From Prevotella sp. UBA2754 (GTDB taxonomy: Bacteria > Bacteroidota > Bacteroidia > Bacteroidales > Bacteroidaceae): a stretch of 64,000 nucleotides of DNA. The notes under the pieces were generated by a model. That model was given only the letters and a program-made list of their open reading frames with translations, had not been told where the DNA came from and did not search any database. Each line of letters opens with the position of its first letter. Within the stretch, counting starts at the first letter, position 1. Below are positions 55,476 through 64,000 of the stretch, piece by piece. The stretch is taken from NCBI GenBank assembly GCA_002353295.1, contig DEJG01000026.1, positions 182,234 through 246,233 on the forward strand, given 5' to 3'. The translations under genes and the position numbers were made by a program.

Positions 55476-55483
55476 CAAAGGTA
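55476..55483 (-). promoter_or_regulatory. -7 box of the rplM operon
   Basis: The minus strand reads TACCTTTG, followed by the long leader. Confidence 0.6.
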
Positions 55484-55581
55484 CGGCTTTTCTGTTAAAT
55501 GTGGAAAACGAAGAACTGGATAAATTAAATATTTAATATTATTTAACTTACCCAGTCCTTTATCGCGCGTACATTAATATA

Positions 55582-56952
55582 TTATAAGTAGCCAAGCCAT
55601 CGGAGAATGTCGTTGAGGTTGGCTACCAGCATCAGCAATAGTAAGATACCAAAACCGACATATTCTGCACGGATCATAAATGTCTCAGAAGGCTTGCGTC
55701 TGGTAATTATTTCATAAAGCAGGAATAATACATGACCACCGTCGAGTGCAGGGATAGGCAAGATATTCATGAATGCGAGGATGATGCTTAGGAAGGCTGT
55801 CATCTTCCAGAACATATACCAATCCCACACAGGCGGGAAGAGACTGCCAATAGCTCCGAAACCGCCTAATGACTTGGCACCATCGGTAGTAAACACATAT
55901 TTCATGTCACCCACATACCCAGCCAGTACGTCCCATCCATATTTGATACCGGCTGGAATACTTTCAAAGAATTCATATTCTTTGGTGACTGGCTTGTAGA
56001 GGCCGGCAATACTGCTTACAACAAAGCCCAGTTTTAAATCCGGAGTAAGCTGTGTGGTTACAGTATCCTTTCGGCTCTCATTACCAAAGACAATCGTTAC
56101 GGTCCGTGCCTTCATACTGTCTGCAGGGCTAGTTGCAGTATCTAGTAGGTCTTGACGACGTCCCAGCAAATCTACAAACTCATTGTAGGAATCCACAGGA
56201 CTGTTGTTCAGTGCCAGGATTTGGTCTCCAGCCTTGATACCAATCTTTTCAGCAGGGGTTCCGGGAATGATGCTGTCTACTTTGGCGGGGAGGAGTGGGC
56301 GAACGAATGAGGGGTCGGCTTTCAACATGTTCAGCAGATTAAGATCGCCAGGCAGACTAATACTCATTTTCTTCCCATTACGTATAATATCAACACGTTT
56401 GGCTTCGGAAATGTCGCGATAAAGGTCGGCAGAGAAATCCTTGAAAGCACCGTTCTCTGTACCAATCAGGATATCGCCATCCTGGAACCCGTACGATTTT
56501 GCCTCTTGGTTGAATTTCATACCCAAGGTCATATCCTTTACAGGGATATAGGTGTCACCCCACCAGAACAGAATCTGTGAATAGATAAAGAGGGCCAGCA
56601 GGAAGTTGACCAATACACCGCCTATCATAATTAGCAGACGTTGCCATGCGGGTTTAGAACGAAACTCCCAAGGCTGTTCGGGCTGTTTCATCTGTTCCGT
56701 ATCGAAACTCTCGTCTATCATACCGGCAATCTTACAATAGCCACCTAGAGGCAGCCAACCGATACCGTATTCTGTATCACTGTTCTTGGGCTTAAACTTA
56801 AACAGACTGAATTTCCAGTCAAAGAATACATAAAATTTCTCCACTCTCACTCCAAAGAGTTTGGCGAAGAAGAAATGCCCTCCCTCATGGAGCAATACCA
56901 ACAGAGAGATGGCGAGAATAAACTGTAAAACTCTAATAAAAAAAATTTCCAT
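55582..56952 (-). CDS. rseP: Site-2 intramembrane metalloprotease RseP
   Basis: An inner-membrane M50 protease that cleaves anti-sigma factors or signal peptide remnants. 456 residues: zinc motif HEGGH (His22, Glu23, His26) in the first membrane segment, PDZ domain with GTPAEKIGIKAGDQIL, and the third zinc ligand in NILPIPALDGGH. It is the last gene of tsaB-DUF4290-murA-rimM-dxr-rseP, 9 nt after dxr. Confidence 0.95.
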   Translation of the reverse strand: MEIFFIRVLQFILAISLLVLLHEGGHFFFAKLFGVRVEKFYVFFDWKFSLFKFKPKNSDTEYGIGWLPLGGYCKIAGMIDESFDTEQMKQPEQPWEFRSKPAWQRLLIMIGGVLVNFLLALFIYSQILFWWGDTYIPVKDMTLGMKFNQEAKSYGFQDGDILIGTENGAFKDFSADLYRDISEAKRVDIIRNGKKMSISLPGDLNLLNMLKADPSFVRPLLPAKVDSIIPGTPAEKIGIKAGDQILALNNSPVDSYNEFVDLLGRRQDLLDTATSPADSMKARTVTIVFGNESRKDTVTTQLTPDLKLGFVVSSIAGLYKPVTKEYEFFESIPAGIKYGWDVLAGYVGDMKYVFTTDGAKSLGGFGAIGSLFPPVWDWYMFWKMTAFLSIILAFMNILPIPALDGGHVLFLLYEIITRRKPSETFMIRAEYVGFGILLLLMLVANLNDILRWLGYL

Positions 56953-56961
56953 TATATACTA

Positions 56962-58119
56962 TTATTTCATTAATTCACTTGCAATACGTCTAGCTTCTGC
57001 ATCCGTTGCGACATACGTGTCGTATGTGGGATTGGCATCGAAGGTACACTTCGTCATTGTTTCGGCTATAATATCACTCATCTGTAGGAAACTGCATTTA
57101 TCTTCCAGGAATCCGCGATTGACAATCTCGTTGGCGGCATTTACGATGCAAGGCATGTTGCCACCTTTCTGTATAGCCTCAAATGCCAGTGCCAAGCAGC
57201 GGAACTTCTTCAAATCAGGCTCAAAGAACTCCAGTTTCTGTGCTGCAAAGAGGTCAAGACGTTCACTGGAAAGGGTAAGACGTCTTGGGAAAGAGAATGC
57301 ATACTGGATAGGTAAGCGCATATCGGGCACACCTAATTGTGCTTTGACGGCACCATCCTGAAATTGTACGGCGCTGTGTACGATGCTCTGTGGATGAACC
57401 AATACCTGAATTTGTGAAGCCTTCACCCCGAAGAGCCATTTGGCTTCTATCACTTCAAAGCCCTTGTTCATCATTGAGGCTGAATCAATGGTGATTTTGG
57501 CTCCCATATCCCACGTCGGATGGCGCAGGGCATCATCTTTGGTGACTTTGGCAATCTGCTCCATCGTCATATTGCGGAAAGGTCCGCCACTGGCTGTCAA
57601 CAGGATTTTTTCTATGGGGTTATTGTCTTCGCCCACCAGACTCTGGAAGATGGCAGAATGTTCGCTATCCACGGGGAGGATAGGGGCATGATACTGAGTT
57701 GCCAGGTCTTGAATCAGTTCACCAGCAACCACCAGTGTCTCCTTGTTGGCCAATGCAATGGCCTTGCGTGCCTTGATAGCGTGAATAGTTGGCGACAGAC
57801 CGGCAAAGCCAACCATAGCGGTGAGTACCATGTCGATGGGGTTAGCTTCAACAATTTCGTCGAGTGCCTGTTTCCCTGCATAGACCTTTACCTCAGGCAT
57901 GTCGTCCATCAGTCGTTTCAATTCATCATATCTTGCATCGTTGGCAATGACAATGGCAGCAGGCTTGAACTGGTGGGCCTGTTGAGCCAGCAGTTCTACC
58001 TTATTATTGGCAGTCAAGCAATAGACTTCATAGAGATCAGAATGCTCTTGAATCACTTGCAATGCCTGTGTGCCAATCGACCCCGTTGAGCCGAGAATAG
58101 CTATTTGTCTTTTCTTCAT
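56962..58119 (-). CDS. dxr: 1-deoxy-D-xylulose 5-phosphate reductoisomerase
   Basis: Converts DXP to methylerythritol phosphate with NADPH. 385 residues: NADPH-binding start IAILGSTGSIGTQ, metal and substrate motifs LPVDSEHSAIFQ and SASMMNKGFEVIEAKWLF, and HPQSIVHSAVQFQDG. It overlaps rimM by 4 nt (ATGA type). Confidence 0.97.
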   Translation of the reverse strand: MKKRQIAILGSTGSIGTQALQVIQEHSDLYEVYCLTANNKVELLAQQAHQFKPAAIVIANDARYDELKRLMDDMPEVKVYAGKQALDEIVEANPIDMVLTAMVGFAGLSPTIHAIKARKAIALANKETLVVAGELIQDLATQYHAPILPVDSEHSAIFQSLVGEDNNPIEKILLTASGGPFRNMTMEQIAKVTKDDALRHPTWDMGAKITIDSASMMNKGFEVIEAKWLFGVKASQIQVLVHPQSIVHSAVQFQDGAVKAQLGVPDMRLPIQYAFSFPRRLTLSSERLDLFAAQKLEFFEPDLKKFRCLALAFEAIQKGGNMPCIVNAANEIVNRGFLEDKCSFLQMSDIIAETMTKCTFDANPTYDTYVATDAEARRIASELMK

Positions 58120-58625
58120 AATTCTAACAATCCCTCCGGGATATGCATTTTGATGGTTCTTTCTTTGGTATCTATTGATTCTATCAGTTCATCGGAGGCA
58201 GGTATGAGTCGTCCGTCTTCCAGTTCGAAGAGCATGTTGACGGTGCTATCGTCGATACTGGCGATACGCCCAACCATCCTGTTGTCTTTTGCTTCAACTA
58301 CATGATAGCCAACTAAACTGGCTAGCGAAGGTTCGGCATCCTCTTCTTCTGCCAAATGGCGAGGGAAGAAAACGTTGCATCCTGTCAGTTCTGCAGCTCT
58401 CTCTTGGGTGTCAATATCGCAGAATTTCACAAGGGCAACAACGTCAGAACGGAAGCGATACTCCTCTATAAAGAAAGGTACAAGTATACCGTCAATATCT
58501 AATACCAGGTAGTCGGCGTCAACACGGTCAAAAATGTCATCATCGAATTGAAATGACACTTCTCCCTTGACACCGTGAGCCTTGCCCAGTCGGCCTATCT
58601 TGTAAACCTCTTCTTGCTTAATCAT
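58116..58625 (-). CDS. rimM: 16S rRNA processing protein RimM
   Basis: A 30S maturation factor that binds S19. 169 residues: N-terminal beta-barrel (VYKIGRLGKAHGVKGEV) and PRC-barrel C-terminal domain (LVGYHVVEAKDN to LIPASDELIESID). It is 2 nt after murA. Confidence 0.95.
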   Translation of the reverse strand: MIKQEEVYKIGRLGKAHGVKGEVSFQFDDDIFDRVDADYLVLDIDGILVPFFIEEYRFRSDVVALVKFCDIDTQERAAELTGCNVFFPRHLAEEEDAEPSLASLVGYHVVEAKDNRMVGRIASIDDSTVNMLFELEDGRLIPASDELIESIDTKERTIKMHIPEGLLEL

Positions 58626-58627
58626 GT

Positions 58628-59950
58628 TTAATCCACCCTCTCAATCTTAGCTCCCAGCGCATTCAGTCGTGCCTCAATGTTCTCATAACCCCGGTCTATC
58701 TGTTCGATATTACTGATAAGACTGGTGCCGTTGGCACTCATAGCGGCTATCAGCAAGGCGATACCAGCTCGGATATCAGGGCTTGACATGCGACTGGCTC
58801 GCAAAGTCAGTTTTCTGTCGTGTCCTACTACTACAGCACGATGTGGGTCACAGAGTATGATTTGAGCCCCCATATCTATCAGGCGGTCTACAAAGAACAG
58901 CCTGCTTTCAAACATTTTCTGATGGAATAATACAGAGCCCCGTGCCTGCGTTGCAACTACGATAAGTACACTCAACAGGTCAGGTGTCAGTCCAGGCCAT
59001 GGGGCGTCTGCCAGCGTCATAATAGTACCATCCATAAACGAATCTACTACATAGTGCTTCTGGTGTGGGATATAGAGATCATCTCCGTCTACTTCTACTT
59101 TGACGCCTAGTCGGCGGAAGGCTTCAGGAATGATTCCAAGGTCTTTCAGCGATACGTTCTTGATGCGGATACCGTTGCCTACCATCGCTGCCATTCCTAT
59201 AAATGACCCCACCTCAATCATGTCGGGCAGTAGTTTGTGCTCAGTACCATGCAGGCTGGTCACTCCCTCAATGGTTATCAGGTTAGAACCAATGCCGCTG
59301 ATGTTGGCTCCCATGCGATTCAGCATGTGACAGAGTTGTTGCACGTAAGGCTCGCATGCCGCATTGTATATGGTAGTGGTACCTTCGGCAAATACAGCCG
59401 CCATGATAATATTGGCCGTACCAGTCACAGAAGCCTCGTCGAGCAGCATATACCTGCCTTTCAGTTTTTTAGCACCAATCTCGTAGACTTCACGCTCGGG
59501 TACCTGATGGAACTTAGCACCTAACTTTTGAAATCCCAGGAAGTGAGTATCCAGTCGGCGCCGACCTATCTTGTCACCACCAGGCTTGGCGATGATGGCC
59601 TTCCCCATACGAGCCAGCAGAGGACCGATCATCATGACGGATCCACGCAATTGAGAACATTTATGGACAAACTCGTCACTCTCCAGATAGTTCAAGTCGA
59701 GCTTATCAGCTTGGAAGGTCATGTTGTTGGTAGCAGACTGTTTGCTGTTGGCCTTTGCTACCTTTACACCAATATCCTGTAAAAGCTTGATGAGATTGTT
59801 CACGTCTCTGATATTGGGAATGTTATAGATAGTCACAGGCTCGTTAGTAAGCAGTGTAGCACAGATAACTTGTAGTGCTTCATTTTTTGCACCCTGTGGA
59901 GTGATTGTTCCGCTTAACAGATGTCCGCCTTCTATCTTGAATGAAGCCAT
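58628..59950 (-). CDS. murA: UDP-N-acetylglucosamine 1-carboxyvinyltransferase
   Basis: Catalyses the first committed step of peptidoglycan synthesis, transferring enolpyruvate to UDP-GlcNAc. 440 residues with the paired EPSP-synthase-like halves; the N-terminal LSGTITPQGAKNEAL contains the Lys-Asn pair. The loop that holds the usual catalytic Cys reads PGGDKIGRRRLDTH here, so the Cys position carries Asp. MurA enzymes with Cys-to-Asp are known to be fosfomycin-resistant, so this one would be expected to be intrinsically resistant. Confidence 0.95.
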   Translation of the reverse strand: MASFKIEGGHLLSGTITPQGAKNEALQVICATLLTNEPVTIYNIPNIRDVNNLIKLLQDIGVKVAKANSKQSATNNMTFQADKLDLNYLESDEFVHKCSQLRGSVMMIGPLLARMGKAIIAKPGGDKIGRRRLDTHFLGFQKLGAKFHQVPEREVYEIGAKKLKGRYMLLDEASVTGTANIIMAAVFAEGTTTIYNAACEPYVQQLCHMLNRMGANISGIGSNLITIEGVTSLHGTEHKLLPDMIEVGSFIGMAAMVGNGIRIKNVSLKDLGIIPEAFRRLGVKVEVDGDDLYIPHQKHYVVDSFMDGTIMTLADAPWPGLTPDLLSVLIVVATQARGSVLFHQKMFESRLFFVDRLIDMGAQIILCDPHRAVVVGHDRKLTLRASRMSSPDIRAGIALLIAAMSANGTSLISNIEQIDRGYENIEARLNALGAKIERVD

Positions 59951-59953
59951 AGT

Positions 59954-60556
59954 CTATTTTTTACGTTTACCTTTCTTACCCTCGTTGATTGCACTGGAAT
60001 TAGTATTGTCGAAACGGAAACTGGATAGGTCGATTTGTATCTTGCCGTCTGTGAAGCGAGCCAGATCATCAGCCACCTTCTCATCGTCAATCGACCCATG
60101 TCCCCAGGTAGCAAGATTGCGCTTCATCTGGTTGGCGGTTAGCCTGACCAGCTCGTCGCGCTCTTCGCCCTCGGGCATAGTCTTCAACTGTTCAAACAGT
60201 TGTTCTATTAATCGGCCATAGTGCCGCATATGCGCTCCCCCAGAAGGATGTTCCAGAGGCTGAGGCTTCGACAGGATCTTCTCTACCTCACTCACGTCGA
60301 AAGGCCAGTCTATATCCAATTGTTTATGGCTCATCAAGTAGAGATGATCCCAAAGTGTCTGCTCGTAATCATTATTCTCCTGCAACAGTGGGTTCTTGCT
60401 TTCCATCAGGTGAATAATAGTCTCTGCACATATCTGCCGTTCTTTCTTGTCAGGCAGTCCAACAGCATGATCGACCATCTTCTGTATTTCTCGCCCATAT
60501 TCGGGCATCACCAACTTCTCACGTTGCGTGTTGTAGTCTAATCCTTCTATATTCAT
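59954..60556 (-). CDS. DUF4290 family protein
   Basis: A 200-residue cytoplasmic protein typical of Bacteroidetes (DUF4290), function unknown. It starts MNIEGLDYNTQREKLVMPEYG, is mostly helical and ends in a basic GKKGKRKK tail. It overlaps tsaB by 4 nt and is 3 nt before murA, so it is co-transcribed with cell-envelope and translation genes. Confidence 0.88.
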   Translation of the reverse strand: MNIEGLDYNTQREKLVMPEYGREIQKMVDHAVGLPDKKERQICAETIIHLMESKNPLLQENNDYEQTLWDHLYLMSHKQLDIDWPFDVSEVEKILSKPQPLEHPSGGAHMRHYGRLIEQLFEQLKTMPEGEERDELVRLTANQMKRNLATWGHGSIDDEKVADDLARFTDGKIQIDLSSFRFDNTNSSAINEGKKGKRKK

Positions 60557-61245
60557 ATTAATTTTTTGGGTTTCAATGCTATGAAGTCTTTTAAGTAGAA
60601 AGGCTCGAAATAGGCCACATTCTCAGTCTGTCCGTTCAGCAGGCGTTTTTCAGCCAGTGGCTGCATCCATTTTGCAATGGGCTCAATACCATCCATGTAG
60701 TGGGCATTAGGATGATTGATAACTTCCATGCATTTCTTGGCTCCATTGCCGAAGAAATAGACTGGACGCTCATCTAACCATTGCTGATAGGTCTCTGCTG
60801 TCACTACATCAGCCTGAACGGGACGCACCTCGTGGAGTGCTCTGTCGTAGAGAGTGGCATACACCTCCATCCGTCGTGCATCGAGCATCGGACAGAGCAG
60901 GGCATTCTCTTCTATTTCTTCATGTCCCAACAGAATTGGGACACACAACAGTTCCAATGTCGGGACGGCTATCAGTTTCAGATTCCTGCCATAGCAGATA
61001 CCTTTAGCCATCGACACACCTATGCGCAAGCCCGTATATGAACCTGGGCCGCAACTTACTGCTACGGCATCAAAAGGAATAGCGTGACTGTCGGTAAACG
61101 AAAGCGCTTCATCAACCATCGACCCCAGTCGCTCAGCATGATTCGGACCGCTGTGGTCTTCTTCGTGGTAGATGCAATGACTGTCTTCCGATACAGCCAC
61201 CGAGCAAACTGAAGTACTAGTTTCTATATGTAAAATGCAAGCCAT
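60553..61245 (-). CDS. tsaB: tRNA threonylcarbamoyladenosine biosynthesis protein TsaB
   Basis: The non-catalytic partner of TsaD in t6A modification of tRNA. 230 residues with the ASKHA start ILHIETSTSVCSVAVSED and the VSCGPGSYTGLRIGVSMAKG motif. First gene of the six-gene operon; TACCTTTG on the minus strand at 61277-61270 is its -7 box. Confidence 0.95.
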   Translation of the reverse strand: MACILHIETSTSVCSVAVSEDSHCIYHEEDHSGPNHAERLGSMVDEALSFTDSHAIPFDAVAVSCGPGSYTGLRIGVSMAKGICYGRNLKLIAVPTLELLCVPILLGHEEIEENALLCPMLDARRMEVYATLYDRALHEVRPVQADVVTAETYQQWLDERPVYFFGNGAKKCMEVINHPNAHYMDGIEPIAKWMQPLAEKRLLNGQTENVAYFEPFYLKDFIALKPKKLI

Positions 61246-61339
61246 TTGTTTCTATCTTCTTTTGAGCTACAAAGGTACGAATAAGTGAGAAGATAACCAA
61301 AATTTTTTTGATTTTCTTCTTGTTTTCCTTTATAATCCC

Positions 61340-61347
61340 TACCTTTG
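61340..61347 (+). promoter_or_regulatory. -7 box of the AlkZ-like gene
   Basis: TACCTTTG is followed 5 nt later by the start codon ATG 61353, so the mRNA may have almost no leader. Confidence 0.5.
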
Positions 61348-61352
61348 CAGAT

Positions 61353-62021
61353 ATGTTTGAAAAAGAAATATATTCAGCCGCAGGGCTGATGGAGTTCATC
61401 GAGGAGGTAGGATTCCTGCCTTTGCTTGATAGTGGTATCCGTGGTTTTTCTGCCGAAGAGGTAGTGACGGATGACTGTCGATATGTGGTATTTCCTGATG
61501 GCGGATGGGATTGGCCTATGTGGAAATGGAAAGGTGATATTATCAGAGAAGGGCATGTCGTTTACGGTAAGTTCTTTGCAGGAAAGGCAGGTTATATCAG
61601 TAAACGGTGGTGGAGTGACTTCTGTAACTATCGGCGTGCCAAGAGTGGGATTCCCGAAGAGGGTTCCATAGAGGAAACAATCCTCTTCACCCTGCAAGAG
61701 CAGGGGAGCATGATTACCCGGGATTTACGTGCAGCATGTGGTTTCACGGGTCCGAAGATGCGAAGCAAATTTGATGGGTATATCACACGTTTACAGATGG
61801 ATTGCCGTATTGTGACAGAGGATTTTGTATATCCCGTCGATAAGCATGGCAATGAGTATGGATGGGGATGGGCATTGCTCACTATTCCAGAACAACTCTT
61901 CGGTAGGGATGCTTGTCAGTGTGAGCGAACACCAGAGGAATCGTATGCCAAAATCAAGCAACATCTTCAAAGCATATTGCCTGAAGCCAGTGAGCACCAA
62001 TTGACAAAGATGTTGAGATAG
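61353..62021 (+). CDS. AlkZ-related / winged-helix-like protein, function uncertain
   Basis: A 222-residue cytoplasmic protein. It resembles Bacteroidetes proteins annotated as AlkZ-related (YcaQ-like): an N-terminal FIEEVGFLPLL, a central WPMWKWKGDIIREG and a helix-turn-helix-like stretch SMITRDLRAACGFTGPKMRSKF. A DNA-binding role is plausible, but it is shorter than true AlkZ glycosylases and I cannot confirm a catalytic site. ATG 61353 is chosen over the frame to 61308, which crosses the promoter. Confidence 0.65.
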   Translation: MFEKEIYSAAGLMEFIEEVGFLPLLDSGIRGFSAEEVVTDDCRYVVFPDGGWDWPMWKWKGDIIREGHVVYGKFFAGKAGYISKRWWSDFCNYRRAKSGIPEEGSIEETILFTLQEQGSMITRDLRAACGFTGPKMRSKFDGYITRLQMDCRIVTEDFVYPVDKHGNEYGWGWALLTIPEQLFGRDACQCERTPEESYAKIKQHLQSILPEASEHQLTKMLR

Positions 62022-62066
62022 GGGAGGGTGTTATGTGTTTGGTAAATAAAGAAATCCTGATAATCC

Positions 62067-62098
62067 TTGGTGGTTGTCGGGAATTTTGTGTATCTTTG
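62067..62098 (+). promoter_or_regulatory. Promoter of the yicC-gmk-nadD operon
   Basis: TTG (62067-62069), 21 nt, TATCTTTG (62091-62098), with a leader of about 25 nt before ATG 62127. Confidence 0.55.
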
Positions 62099-62126
62099 CA
62101 GGCAATATAAATATAATCGTAATATT

Positions 62127-63002
62127 ATGATACAATCAATGACGGGCTATGGCAAAGCTGTCGTAGCCTATAAAGGAAAAAAAATCAATGTAGAAATCAA
62201 GTCGCTCAACTCGAAGCAGTTGGACCTCACCACTCGTATAGCTCCACTCTATCGTGAGAAAGAGATGGAGATCCGGCAGATGATAGCCGAACGTGTGATC
62301 CGAGGCAAGGTGGAAATGAGTGTTTGGATTGAGAAAGACGCCGCTTCAGAGGCTGTACCTGTCAATACAGCACTGATGGAGAGCTATTTCCAACAACTGA
62401 AGGGTTTTGCGGAGAGTCACGGTATCTCTACGAATCTGGATTGGATGCAGACGCTGACCCGTATGCCTGATGTGCTGACTAAAACAGAGGTGGAAGTTCT
62501 GGAAGAAGAGGAATGGAAGGTTGCTCGTGCCGGTGTCGAGGAAGCATTGCAGCACCTGGTTGACTTCCGTACGCAGGAAGGTGCAGCCCTTGAAAAGAAG
62601 TTCGGCGAGAAGATTGACAATATCGAACAGTTGCTCGCTTCCATCGAACCCTTCGAGAAGAGTCGTGTGGAGAAGATACGCTCACGCATCGTGGATGGCC
62701 TGAAACAGATACCCGAGGCAGAATATGATAAGAATCGCCTGGAGCAGGAACTCATCTATTATATTGAGAAACTGGATATCAGTGAGGAGAAGCAGCGTCT
62801 GACCAACCACTTGAAATATTTCCGTGAGACGATGGCTGACCAGCCAGGACAAGGCAAGAAACTGGGCTTCATCGCTCAGGAAATGGGTCGTGAGATCAAT
62901 ACCACTGGTTCGAAATCGAATCAAGCCGAAATGCAGAATATCGTGGTGAAGATGAAAGACGAATTGGAACAAATCAAAGAACAAGTGCTGAATGCGTTGT
63001 AG
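62127..63002 (+). CDS. yicC: YicC family endoribonuclease
   Basis: A 291-residue YicC protein: the start MIQSMTGYGKAV is the family hallmark, and the C-terminal DUF1732 part has GKKLGFIAQEMGREINTTGSKS. Members are RNases involved in RNA decay. ATG 62127 gives the exact family start; the frame to 62067 overlaps the promoter. It is followed by gmk, a pairing common across bacteria. Confidence 0.93.
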   Translation: MIQSMTGYGKAVVAYKGKKINVEIKSLNSKQLDLTTRIAPLYREKEMEIRQMIAERVIRGKVEMSVWIEKDAASEAVPVNTALMESYFQQLKGFAESHGISTNLDWMQTLTRMPDVLTKTEVEVLEEEEWKVARAGVEEALQHLVDFRTQEGAALEKKFGEKIDNIEQLLASIEPFEKSRVEKIRSRIVDGLKQIPEAEYDKNRLEQELIYYIEKLDISEEKQRLTNHLKYFRETMADQPGQGKKLGFIAQEMGREINTTGSKSNQAEMQNIVVKMKDELEQIKEQVLNAL

Positions 63003-63031
63003 TTCATAGTTCATAATTCATAGTTCATAGT
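63003..63031. repeat. Heptanucleotide tandem repeat between yicC and gmk
   Basis: Four units of AGTTCAT/AATTCAT type lie directly before the gmk start codon, where a ribosome binding site would be. Confidence 0.7.
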
Positions 63032-63032
63032 T

Positions 63033-63602
63033 ATGAAAGGAAAGATGATTATCGTGTCTGCCCCTTCTGGCAGTGGTAAATCTACCATCGTGAATTGGTT
63101 GATGAAGGAACATCCGGAACTTCATCTGAATTTTTCTATTTCATGTACAAGTAGAGCTCCTCGGGGAACAGAGCAAAACGGTGTGGAGTATTTCTTCCTG
63201 ACACCGGAAGAGTTTAAGGAGAAAATCCAGAATAATGAGTTCCTGGAATATGAGGAAGTCTATGAGAATCGTTTCTACGGCACGCTTAAGCGACAGGTTG
63301 AGAACCAACGGGAAGCAGGACAGAACGTGGTGTTCGATGTGGATGTGAAAGGCGGTGTGAATATCAAGAAGTATTATGGTGATGACGCCATGAGTCTGTT
63401 TATTCAACCCCCATCCGTTGAAGAACTCAGACGTCGGTTGGAACATCGTGGAACGGATGCCCCGGAGGCTATTGAAGAACGCTTGGCAAAGGCTGCCTAT
63501 GAGATGACGTTCGCCCCTCAGTTTGATCATGTTGTTGTCAATGACGATTTGGAAACTGCAAAGCAAGAAACGCTAAAACTCGTTCAAGACTTCCTGAAAT
63601 GA
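63033..63602 (+). CDS. gmk: Guanylate kinase
   Basis: Phosphorylates GMP to GDP. 189 residues with the P-loop SAPSGSGKST (9-18), the GMP-binding TSRAPRGTEQNGVEYFFL and VDVKGGVNIKK. Its TGA overlaps the nadD ATG (ATGA). The repeat just upstream may influence translation. Confidence 0.97.
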   Translation: MKGKMIIVSAPSGSGKSTIVNWLMKEHPELHLNFSISCTSRAPRGTEQNGVEYFFLTPEEFKEKIQNNEFLEYEEVYENRFYGTLKRQVENQREAGQNVVFDVDVKGGVNIKKYYGDDAMSLFIQPPSVEELRRRLEHRGTDAPEAIEERLAKAAYEMTFAPQFDHVVVNDDLETAKQETLKLVQDFLK

Positions 63603-64000
63603 TAAAGACGGGCATCTTCGGTGGTTCCTTTAACCCGATACATGTGGGGCATATCGCCTTGGCTCAGGAGATTCTCCGACAGATGGAGCTGGATGAGATA
63701 TGGCTGATGGTGTCACCGCAAAACCCGTTGAAGCAGGATGCGACAGATTTGTTGGATGATGATTTGCGCTATGCGTTGGCTCAGAAGGCATTGGAAGGTA
63801 TTGAGGGCGTTGAGGCTTGCAACTACGAGTTTCAGTTGCCGAAACCTTCCTATACCTGGACCACGTTGCAGCATCTCAAACAGGATTTCCCTGAGAGGGA
63901 ATTCGTGTTGGTGGTGGGTGGCGATAATTGGGAACGTTTCACCCGTTGGTATCATTGGAAGGATATTCTGAGGAATCATCGGGTAGTGGTCTATCCGCGT
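63599..64000 (+). CDS. nadD: Nicotinate-nucleotide adenylyltransferase, 5' part
   Basis: Makes deamido-NAD from nicotinate mononucleotide and ATP. The first 134 codons are present; the gene runs off the window. The nucleotidyltransferase motif GGSFNPIHVGH is at residues 8-18, and VVGGDNWERFTRWYHW follows. It starts in a 4-nt ATGA overlap with gmk. Confidence 0.95.
   Translation, partial: MIKTGIFGGSFNPIHVGHIALAQEILRQMELDEIWLMVSPQNPLKQDATDLLDDDLRYALAQKALEGIEGVEACNYEFQLPKPSYTWTTLQHLKQDFPEREFVLVVGGDNWERFTRWYHWKDILRNHRVVVYPR

Overview
The window reads as chromosomal DNA of a Bacteroidales bacterium, most likely a gut or rumen Prevotella/Segatella-type organism. The evidence is promoters of the Bacteroidetes type (TTTG, about 20 nt, TAnnTTTG), a SusC/SusD/SusE/SusF set, PorU/PorV type IX secretion proteins, DUF4290 and DUF4923 proteins, and xylanase-esterase fusions like those known from Prevotella ruminicola. 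Both ends cut genes. I see no rRNA, tRNA, CRISPR array, integrase or transposase.

Layout. (1) 1-525: the end of an unrecognised gene, a decayed copy of its last codons, and a terminator. (2) 526-18815: hemicellulose degradation. A two-gene leftward operon (GH10-CE1 xylanase/feruloyl esterase, CE15 glucuronoyl esterase) diverges from a GH9 gene. A seven-gene leftward operon follows: CE6-CE1 esterase, three GH43 proteins (one a tandem GH43-CBM6 duplication), GH31, an alpha/beta hydrolase and a cytoplasmic amidohydrolase. No xylan SusC/SusD pair lies inside the window. (3) 18846-19815: a candidate small RNA and a DUF4923 protein. (4) 19856-40909: a starch locus with pullulanase, GH97, GH77, a sugar MFS transporter and a LacI regulator on the minus strand, and susC-susD-susE-susF, GH53 and a GH13 alpha-amylase on the plus strand. 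(5) 40924-44989: two glycosyltransferases, one fused in frame to a secreted pectate lyase plus pectinesterase-like protein. (6) 45116-45459: a candidate structured non-coding RNA. (7) 45500-64000: housekeeping genes: ispF, porV, porU, a FAH-family protein, tsf-rpsB-rpsI-rplM, rseP-dxr-rimM-murA-DUF4290-tsaB, then yicC, gmk and the start of nadD.

How the starch genes work together (family knowledge plus inference): the alpha-amylase acts outside the cell, SusD/E/F bind and SusC imports the oligosaccharides, pullulanase and GH97 finish digestion in the periplasm, the MFS carrier takes up the products and GH77 processes maltose in the cytosol. The LacI protein replaces the membrane sensor SusR of Bacteroides thetaiotaomicron. 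I find one 14-bp palindrome (TGCAAACGTTTGCA, plus one 12/14 variant) placed 54-55 bp upstream of the -7 box of four starch promoters, three of which lack an evident -33 element. This points to a LacI-family activator with fixed geometry and is the most interesting regulatory signal in the window. The glycosyltransferase-pectinase fusion and the 0.3-kb ncRNA candidate are the other strongest leads.
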